In this document: piece by piece, positions 1 through 5,226 of the stretch
Layout: the number at the start of each line of letters is the position of its first letter
Numbering within the stretch: position 1 is the stretch's first letter
NCBI GenBank assembly: GCA_945645715.1
Contig: CALZFJ010000119.1
Coordinates: 1-6,427 of the forward strand
From: an uncultured Prevotellaceae bacterium
Lineage (GTDB): Bacteria > Bacteroidota > Bacteroidia > Bacteroidales > Muribaculaceae
Length of the DNA stretch: 6,427 nucleotides
Direction of reading: 5' to 3'
Notes under the pieces: generated by a model
What the model saw: only the letters and a program-made list of their open reading frames with translations
Database searches by the model: none
Told to the model about the DNA's origin: nothing
Program-made: the position numbers and the translations under genes

Positions 1-122
1 CCGTCGGCGAGATTGAAACGCATTTGGTAGCCAAATACGCTACGCGTTCCGGTGCCGGTGCGGTCGCTTTTGAGAGAGCCGTCGGTCATCACATGATTGA
101 GTAGGTCGAGATATTGTTTCAT
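1..122 (-). CDS. thyA: Thymidylate synthase, N-terminal part (cut by window edge)
   Basis: Thymidylate synthase makes dTMP from dUMP in the cytoplasm, with methylenetetrahydrofolate as carbon and hydride donor. Only the first 40 codons and two bases of the next are present. The N-terminus reads MKQYLDLLNHVM and continues with DRTGTGTRSVFGYQMRFNL, a near match to the start of E. coli ThyA, with the same residue numbering. Arg21 in DRTGTGT corresponds to the arginine that contacts the dUMP phosphate. The catalytic cysteine lies outside the window. The ATG (120-122 on the complement) aligns exactly with the E. coli start. The gene follows the tonB-like gene by 62 bases in the same direction. I saw no clear promoter in that gap, so read-through from upstream is possible. 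The identification is firm although the piece is short. Confidence 0.93.
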   Translation of the reverse strand, partial: MKQYLDLLNHVMTDGSLKSDRTGTGTRSVFGYQMRFNLAD

Positions 123-184
123 TGTGGTCTATGCTATATAGTCGGAGAAATAAATGTCGGTATTATAGATATATGCCGCGTGGA

Positions 185-988
185 TTAGGTGAAGATGTAG
201 GTGAGGTAGCCTACGGCTTCGTCAATGGCTCCTACGGGCACTGAGAAGGATGATCTCATGGCTGCACGCTCGCAGCTGCGGCGCACGTCGGTGTTTCCGG
301 CAGCTGTGCCGCTTCCGCTCTGGTAGGAAGCCGAGATTACGCGTCCGCGCGAGTTCACACGCACCTTTATCACCACTTTGCCCTCTACCGGGCTTGAAGG
401 ACGCTCCCAGTGGTCGATGGTGTAACCTGCAAGCCCCGATACACCCGGAGCGCCGGTGCGTGCACCGGTGTTGCTGTTTCCGGCAGGAGAGCCGGCAGAG
501 CCGCTCCCCGCGGGGCTCGACGCCGGTCCGCACGCATTCTGCCCCGGGCTGGTGGTTTTGCGGCGGGCCTCCTTGTCAGCCTTTCTGCGCTCCTGCTCGG
601 CAAGCTCCTCCTTTGTTGGACCCGATTTCTCGGGTTTGTCGGGCTTCTTCTCCACCTTCATGGGCGACTCGTGCTTCTCCTGAGCCACAGTGGGGCGCGA
701 ATCCTCGCCGGTGATGCCGCTGTTGTGGAGGTCGTTGTCGGCAACTACGGGTTCAGGCTCACGTTTCACGGGTTCGGGCTCCGATTTCCCGTGGTTTTCG
801 GCGAGAGCGTCGCCGAGCATCACATATTCGCTGCCGAAGAATGTGATTTCGCTCGCTTTCTCCTTCTCCTCAAGCGGCTCGAAGTGATAGTGCAGATATG
901 AGAAAACAAGAATAAGCAACACAGCCACGTGCAGAATGGCAGTGGCAGCTATTGCAATTTTCCTATTCTTGTCGTCAATGGTGTTCAT
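185..988 (-). CDS. TonB/TolA-family energy transducer protein
   Basis: The 267-residue protein has the layout of a TonB-type transducer, which carries energy from an ExbB-ExbD motor in the inner membrane to the outer membrane. A short cytoplasmic start is followed by one membrane anchor (about residues 11-31). The anchor contains His20, with Thr16 four residues before it, resembling the SxxxH motif of TonB anchors. Residues about 65-145 are rich in Pro, Glu and Lys (EPEPVKREPEP, then a KE-rich, possibly helical stretch). Residues 146-186 form a Gly/Ser/Pro/Ala/Asn linker. The C-terminal domain (about 188-267) has the TonB_C-like pattern VEGKVVIKVRVNSRGRV and ends YLTYIFT. Two cysteines, 153 and 239, would lie in the periplasm. 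The start is 5 bases after the exbD stop, so the genes are surely co-transcribed. Whether it serves TonB-dependent receptors or a TolA-like envelope role cannot be read from the sequence. The low-complexity middle will mislead similarity searches. Confidence 0.87.
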   Translation of the reverse strand: MNTIDDKNRKIAIAATAILHVAVLLILVFSYLHYHFEPLEEKEKASEITFFGSEYVMLGDALAENHGKSEPEPVKREPEPVVADNDLHNSGITGEDSRPTVAQEKHESPMKVEKKPDKPEKSGPTKEELAEQERRKADKEARRKTTSPGQNACGPASSPAGSGSAGSPAGNSNTGARTGAPGVSGLAGYTIDHWERPSSPVEGKVVIKVRVNSRGRVISASYQSGSGTAAGNTDVRRSCERAAMRSSFSVPVGAIDEAVGYLTYIFT

Positions 989-993
989 TATCG

Positions 994-1419
994 CTATTTT
1001 TTATATTTTCCGCTTGCCGGCTTGGTGGCAAGCACGATTTTCACGTTGAGGCGAGCCCCATTGTCGAGCACTTCCACTATTTTGCCGTAGGGCACTTCCT
1101 CGTCGGCATATAGAGCAATGAAAGCCTCGGGGGAGTTTTGCTGTGCAAGCTGTAGGAATGTCATCAGTTCATCGCTTTTCAGCGGCTTAGGCTCCTCGTC
1201 GCCAAAGGCGGCAAAGAGGTTAAGGTCCTTGTCGATCCACACGCGAGTACCCGGCTTCACGGCGGTCTGCTCGCTCGATTGCGGCAGATTCACCTCGAGA
1301 GCCGAGGGGAAAACGAAGGTGGAAGTGACCATAAAGAAGATGAGCAGCAGGAATATCACATCGGTCATCGATGCCATATTGAACACCGTCATCATATCAT
1401 GTTGTCGTCGTAGAGCCAT
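994..1419 (-). CDS. exbD: ExbD/TolR-family biopolymer transport protein
   Basis: ExbD/TolR proteins sit in the pore of the ExbB/TolQ ring and use proton flow to drive a TonB or TolA partner. This 141-residue protein has the usual family length and order. It has a short basic cytoplasmic start (MALRRQHDMMTVFNM), one membrane helix (about residues 19-38, TDVIFLLLIFFMVTSTFVF) and a periplasmic domain beginning LEVNLPQSSEQTA. Asp20 in MASMTDVIF occupies the position of the essential proton-carrying aspartate of the family. The periplasmic half ends in VLATKPASGKYKK. No in-frame upstream ATG competes with the chosen start, and the N-terminus fits Bacteroidetes ExbD proteins. The gene starts 50 bases after the exbB stop and ends 5 bases before the transducer gene, so the three form an operon. 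Only one exbD copy is present; some Bacteroidetes loci carry two. Confidence 0.94.
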   Translation of the reverse strand: MALRRQHDMMTVFNMASMTDVIFLLLIFFMVTSTFVFPSALEVNLPQSSEQTAVKPGTRVWIDKDLNLFAAFGDEEPKPLKSDELMTFLQLAQQNSPEAFIALYADEEVPYGKIVEVLDNGARLNVKIVLATKPASGKYKK

Positions 1420-1469
1420 GGTTGTGTTGCATTTATGTGGGTTGTTGACTATCGCTCAAGGCAATGCGA

Positions 1470-2201
1470 TTATTTCACCGGCTCATTGAGCAGGTCCATA
1501 AACTCCATCGTCTTTGCTTCGAGCTGCTTCATCACCTTGTTGAGGCGCGACACGAGGAAGTTGTAGGCAAACAGGGCTATAATGCCCACCACAAGTCCTG
1601 CCACGGTGGTCACGAGAGCCTCGTAGATGCCACCGGCAAGTACCGACACATTGGCTGCCGTGCCTGCGCTGGCAAGCGAGAAGAAGGCTTTCACCATACC
1701 CGTCACCGTTCCGAGGAATCCAATCATCGGAGCACCCGAGGCGGTGGTGGCAAGCCAGGTGAATCCCTTGGCAAGAGCCGAGACCTCCATGTTGCCCACA
1801 TTCTCAATGGCAACGAGCACATCGTTCATGGGGCGGCCTATGCGGCTGATTCCCTTCATAATGAGGCGCGAATAGGGGGTGTCGGTGCGGCGGCAGAGCT
1901 TCATGGCGCTTTCTATCTCACCGTCGTGGATATAGTCCTTTATGCGTTTCATGAAGGTGTTGTCCTCCTTGGCGGCTGCCGTGATGGCAAGGTAGCGCTC
2001 TATGAGTATGTAGATGCTGATAATCGACAGAATGGCGAGTGGAATCATGATGATGCCGCCTTTGAGGCAGAGACTCCACACCGAGAGTTCCTGGTCGGCG
2101 GGCGTGGTGGCAGCTGCTGTGGAGGCGATGCTGTCGGTAACTTGTGCCAGGGTGTCGCTTTGAGCGGCAATGGCTGCGAAAATTGTGCTTAGCATTGACA
2201 T
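1470..2201 (-). CDS. exbB: ExbB/TolQ/MotA-family proton channel protein
   Basis: This is the multi-span stator subunit that forms a ring around ExbD/TolR and conducts protons across the inner membrane. With the start chosen here it has 243 residues. A first hydrophobic span lies at about 48-68 (GGIIMIPLAILSIISIYILI) and is followed by ERY and a cytoplasmic loop of about 80 residues. The second span (about 156-176) carries the family signature GFLGTVTGMVKAFF. The third (about 190-215) carries GGIYEALVTTVAGLVVGI and ends in AYN. Glu194 and the threonine pair 198-199 match conserved channel residues. The frame stays open for 40 more codons upstream, into pdxJ, but that stretch looks like an out-of-frame reading of pdxJ and the repeat. 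The ATG at 2199-2201 has an A-rich upstream region; a second ATG two codons later (2193-2195) is also possible. TolQ is the alternative name; the neighbouring transducer decides little. Confidence 0.93.
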   Translation of the reverse strand: MSMLSTIFAAIAAQSDTLAQVTDSIASTAAATTPADQELSVWSLCLKGGIIMIPLAILSIISIYILIERYLAITAAAKEDNTFMKRIKDYIHDGEIESAMKLCRRTDTPYSRLIMKGISRIGRPMNDVLVAIENVGNMEVSALAKGFTWLATTASGAPMIGFLGTVTGMVKAFFSLASAGTAANVSVLAGGIYEALVTTVAGLVVGIIALFAYNFLVSRLNKVMKQLEAKTMEFMDLLNEPVK

Positions 2202-2213
2202 TGTTTCTATTTT

Positions 2214-2248
2214 AGAGGTAAGAGGTAAGAGTGGAGAGGTGAGAGGCT
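2214..2248. repeat. Five-unit 7-bp tandem repeat between pdxJ and exbB
   Basis: On the plus strand five consecutive heptamers run without a break: AGAGGTA at 2214 and again at 2221, AGAGTGG at 2228, AGAGGTG at 2235 and AGAGGCT at 2242. The first two are identical and all begin AGAG. Read with the genes, the unit is (T/C)ACCTCT. The array fills 35 of the 47 bases between the pdxJ stop and the exbB start and touches the pdxJ stop codon. It would be transcribed as a C/U-rich, A-poor leader just ahead of exbB. No function is known to me. Confidence 0.8.
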
Positions 2249-2962
2249 TTATTTCAGGCAAGCCTTGTAGGCCTTGATTGTCTCTTCGAGTCCCATGTAG
2301 AGGGCATCGGAGATGAGGCAATGCCCTATCGACACCTCGTTGAGGTACGGCACATTGTCGTGGAAATACTTCAGGTTCTCAAGGCTGAGGTCGTGGCCGG
2401 CGTTCACTCCAAGTCCGCAGCGGTGGGCTGCATCGGAGGCTATTGCGTAAGGCTTCACTGCCTCGGCAGGATTCTTCTTGTATTCATCGGCGTAGGGACC
2501 GGTATATAGTTCCACGCGGTCGGTGCCGGTCTTTGCAGCGAGCTTGATGTTCTCGGTGTCGGTTCCCACAAAGATACTTGTGCGGATACCGGCATCTTTG
2601 AGCCGCTCAACCACCGTGGTGAGAAACTCCAGATTTGGAGCTACGTCCCACCCTGCCGATGAGGTAAGGGCATCGGGAGCATCGGGTACGAGGGTTACCT
2701 GTGCCGGTTTCACCTTCAGCACCAGTTCCATGAAGTCGTCCGATGGATAGCCCTCGATATTAAACTCGGTGCGGATTAAGGGACGCAGGGCAAACACGTC
2801 GGAGTGGCGAATGTGTCGCTCGTCGGGGCGAGGGTGCACTGTGATGCCGTTTGCGCCAAAGCGTTCACAATCTACAGCCACATTCTCTACATTAGGCAGA
2901 TTGCCGCCACGGGCATTGCGCAGGGTGGCAATTTTATTGATGTTTACACTTAAATAGGTCAT
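2249..2962 (-). CDS. pdxJ: Pyridoxine 5'-phosphate synthase
   Basis: PdxJ condenses 1-deoxy-D-xylulose 5-phosphate with the PdxA product (3-amino-2-oxopropyl phosphate) to form pyridoxine 5'-phosphate, the last ring-forming step of DXP-dependent vitamin B6 synthesis in the cytoplasm. The 237-residue protein is full length for the family. It begins with VNINKIATLRNARGG, the phosphate-binding start of the TIM barrel. The active-site pattern follows: GITVHPRPDERHI with His43, Arg45 and His50; FNIEG with Glu70; VTLVPD at 89-94; VNAGHDL with His190; and SIGHCLI with Gly213 and His214. These line up with E. coli His45, Arg47, His52, Glu72, His193 and His216. The N-terminal VNINK differs from the E. 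coli VNIDH but is what I recall from Bacteroides PdxJ. The gene heads the exb/ton group, with a 47-base gap to exbB. A candidate promoter and hairpin lie upstream. Confidence 0.96.
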   Translation of the reverse strand: MTYLSVNINKIATLRNARGGNLPNVENVAVDCERFGANGITVHPRPDERHIRHSDVFALRPLIRTEFNIEGYPSDDFMELVLKVKPAQVTLVPDAPDALTSSAGWDVAPNLEFLTTVVERLKDAGIRTSIFVGTDTENIKLAAKTGTDRVELYTGPYADEYKKNPAEAVKPYAIASDAAHRCGLGVNAGHDLSLENLKYFHDNVPYLNEVSIGHCLISDALYMGLEETIKAYKACLK

Positions 2963-2989
2963 TGGGTCAATATATATGTTTTGTCAATA

Positions 2990-3015
2990 AGGCGGTGCTA
3001 TTAAGAGCACCGCCT
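2990..3015 (-). terminator. Perfect 10-bp hairpin between the oligopeptidase gene and pdxJ; possible terminator or pdxJ leader structure
   Basis: The plus strand has AGGCGGTGCT at 2990-2999, a six-base loop at 3000-3005 and AGCACCGCCT at 3006-3015. The arms are fully complementary and GC-rich. The hairpin lies about 68 bases beyond the oligopeptidase stop, where a terminator would be expected. In the minus direction it is followed by TTATTGACAAAA, which is only a weak U-tract, and the plus direction is no better. If the -7 candidate at 3027-3034 is real, the hairpin instead falls in the 5' leader of the pdxJ transcript. Confidence 0.5.
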
Positions 3016-3026
3016 GAAAATTTCTG

Positions 3027-3034
3027 CAAAAATA
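3027..3034 (-). promoter_or_regulatory. Candidate Bacteroidetes -7 promoter element for pdxJ-exbBD
   Basis: Read on the minus strand, this octamer is TATTTTTG, an exact fit to the Bacteroidetes -7 consensus TAnnTTTG. It lies in the intergenic gap 65 bases before the pdxJ start. There is no clean -33 TTTG at the usual distance of about 19-21 bases; the nearest resemblance, TTTCG, is slightly too far. Transcription from it would start near 3020 and give a leader of about 58 bases that contains the 10-bp hairpin. The region is AT-rich, so a chance match is quite possible. Confidence 0.35.
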
Positions 3035-3082
3035 TATAAAATCAGCGAGATTATGTATCGAAATATCGATTTTTTCTTTACA

Positions 3083-5197
3083 TTATTCTTCCCACTTGGG
3101 TTTCATGCCGAGGTGATACATGATGAAGCCGTAGATGTCGGCATATTCTTCTATCTGCTTCGAGATGGGCTTGCCGCTGCCATGACCTGCCTTGCTGTCG
3201 ATGCGGATAATCTTGGGGGCTTTGCCGGTGTTGGCGGCTTGCAGCGTTGCGGCATACTTGAACGAGTGAGCCGGAACTACGCGGTCGTCGTGGTCGCCGG
3301 TGGTGACGAGCACAGCGGGATAGCGGGTGCCATCGTTCTTGATGTTGTGCAGCGGAGAATATGCGAGGAGGTATTCAGCCATCTCGCGGCTGTCGTCGCT
3401 GCGGCCGTAGTCGCCCGCCCAGTTCCAGCCGATGGTGAATAGGTGGTAGCGCATCATGTCCATCACGCCCACTTGCGGCACGGCTGCTGCAAAGAGGTCG
3501 GGACGCTGGTTGATGGTAGCACCCACGAGGAGTCCGCCATTAGAGCCTCCGTTGCAAGCCAGGTGCTTTGGAGAAGTGTATTTTTCTTTGATAAGCCACT
3601 CGGCTGCGGCGATGAAGTCGTCGAAGACGTTCTGCTTCTTCATCTTTGTGCCGGCTTCGTGCCACTCCTCGCCATACTCCGAGCCGCCGCGCAAGTTAGC
3701 CACGGCATAGATGCCACCTGCTTCGAGGAAAGGAATGATGCGGGCGTTGAACGCCGGGGTGAGGCTGATGTTGAAGCCACCGTAGCCATAGAGCAGGGTG
3801 GGGTTCTTGCCGTTCTTGGTGATGCCCTTCTTGTGGGTGAGGAACATACGCACCTCGGTGCCGTCCTTGCTGGTGTAGGTCACCTGCTCGGTGGTGAAAT
3901 CTTCGGGGTTGAATTGCAGTCGGGGCTGCTTCATGAGGCTCGATGAGCCGTCGGCGAGGTTGAGGCTGTAGATTGTGCCGGGGGTGGTATATGACGAGAA
4001 GGTGTAGAACACCTCACTGTGCTTGGGGCTGCTCGATATGCCCACCGAGCCTATTCCCGGCAGCTTTATCTCATAGAGGAACTTGCCGTTGAGGTCGAAC
4101 ACCTGCGGGTGGTCAGAAGCATCGGTCTCGTAGGTGACGATGAAGCGGTCGCCGGCACGCTGCACGCCCGCAAGCACGCTCTTGCCCTCGGGTATCACGG
4201 TGTAGGCAGCTTCGGGGCGAATGTCACCTACCGGAATTGCCACAAGACGGTTGCGCGGAGCGTCTTTGGCGGTGAAGATGTAGATTGCCTTGTCGTCGCT
4301 TGCCACCACGCCGCACTCGTCGTCGAAGCCCGGCACAAGCACCTTGTATTCAGGGTTCTCGGCTTTCATGTCTTTCACATAAATGGAATTGCCGTGGCCG
4401 AGCGACTTATAGAGGAAGATGAAGCGCTCATCGTCGCTCACCTCGACGCTGTGGAAGTGGAGCGGATTGTCGAGGTCCTGGAACTCGATGCGGTCATCGC
4501 TCTGCGGTGTGCCGATGCGGTGATATTTCACCTTGTGGTACTCATTTTTCGATGAAAGTTCGCTACCATCGGGTGCATCGTAGGCACTATAGAAGAAGCC
4601 GTCGCCAAGCCATTCCACGCCGGTGAATTTCGCCCACATGATGTGGTCGCTGAGCAATTGGTGGGTGGCGCGGTCGGCTACGTAGATTTCGTTCCAGTCG
4701 CTTCCGCTGCGGGCTATCACATAGGCATAGTAGCGGCCGTCGGGCGAGAATGACACGTTGGTGAGTGCCACTGTGCCGTCGTCGGAGAGCTTGTTGGGGT
4801 CGAGGAATACTACCGGCTCAGAGGTGAGTGTAGCTTGCTCGTAGAGCACAGCCTGGTTCTGGAGTCCGTCGTTGCGGTAGAAGTAGTATTTGCCGTTGCG
4901 CTTGAAGGGTGCACCGCTGCGCTCGTAGGTGAAAAGGCGGGTGAGGCGGTTCTTCAGTGCGTTGCGGAAGGGAATTTTCTGCAGATAGGCACCGGTTACT
5001 GCGTTCTGTGCCTTTACCCACTCGGCGGTCTCGGCTGAGTTGTCGTCTTCGAGCCAGCGGTAGGGGTCGGCAACTTTCATGCCGAAGTAGTCATCTACAA
5101 CACTCGCATCGGTGCGGGTGGCGGGATATTTGAGCTGTGCTGAGGCAGAGCCTGCAATGGTGATGCACATAATTGCGATTATTGATTTGATTTTCAT
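3083..5197 (-). CDS. Secreted prolyl oligopeptidase, serine peptidase family S9A
   Basis: Prolyl oligopeptidases cut short peptides after proline. The 704-residue precursor matches the family length of about 700 plus a signal peptide: residues 1-20, MKIK then a hydrophobic stretch to ASA, with likely signal peptidase I cleavage before Gln21. The mature protein would therefore be periplasmic. Residues about 24-430 are the N-terminal strand and seven-bladed propeller, with VADPYRWLED near the start. The alpha/beta-hydrolase domain follows. The catalytic triad is Ser552 in GGSNGG, Asp637 in GDHDDRVVP and His672 in AGHG. Tyr472 in YGYGGF corresponds to the oxyanion-hole tyrosine, and Trp593 and Arg639 to substrate-binding residues of the pig enzyme. 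The frame stays open upstream for 94 codons inside the preceding gene, but the signal peptide fixes the start at 5197. It begins 29 bases after the cyclase gene stop, so the two are probably co-transcribed. Confidence 0.95.
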   Translation of the reverse strand: MKIKSIIAIMCITIAGSASAQLKYPATRTDASVVDDYFGMKVADPYRWLEDDNSAETAEWVKAQNAVTGAYLQKIPFRNALKNRLTRLFTYERSGAPFKRNGKYYFYRNDGLQNQAVLYEQATLTSEPVVFLDPNKLSDDGTVALTNVSFSPDGRYYAYVIARSGSDWNEIYVADRATHQLLSDHIMWAKFTGVEWLGDGFFYSAYDAPDGSELSSKNEYHKVKYHRIGTPQSDDRIEFQDLDNPLHFHSVEVSDDERFIFLYKSLGHGNSIYVKDMKAENPEYKVLVPGFDDECGVVASDDKAIYIFTAKDAPRNRLVAIPVGDIRPEAAYTVIPEGKSVLAGVQRAGDRFIVTYETDASDHPQVFDLNGKFLYEIKLPGIGSVGISSSPKHSEVFYTFSSYTTPGTIYSLNLADGSSSLMKQPRLQFNPEDFTTEQVTYTSKDGTEVRMFLTHKKGITKNGKNPTLLYGYGGFNISLTPAFNARIIPFLEAGGIYAVANLRGGSEYGEEWHEAGTKMKKQNVFDDFIAAAEWLIKEKYTSPKHLACNGGSNGGLLVGATINQRPDLFAAAVPQVGVMDMMRYHLFTIGWNWAGDYGRSDDSREMAEYLLAYSPLHNIKNDGTRYPAVLVTTGDHDDRVVPAHSFKYAATLQAANTGKAPKIIRIDSKAGHGSGKPISKQIEEYADIYGFIMYHLGMKPKWEE

Positions 5198-5226
5198 AAT
5201 TATGGATAATATGTTTTTTGTTTTCG

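Noticed and set aside
158..178. Possible hairpin between the tonB-like gene and thyA (CGGTAT with ATGCCG)
   Set aside because: It has only six pairs including a wobble on one strand, a mismatch on the transcribed strand, and no U-tract, so it is not a supportable terminator.
1464..2192. Plus-strand open frame of 242 codons opposite exbB
   Set aside because: It is a shadow of exbB; the translation is full of His and Gly with no domain pattern, and there is no promoter ahead of it.
2202..2321. A 283-residue version of ExbB starting inside pdxJ
   Set aside because: The extra 40 residues (MPHLRCPLHGTRRDNQ...) are an out-of-frame reading of the pdxJ end plus the heptamer repeat. The family N-terminus and an A-rich upstream region support the ATG at 2201.
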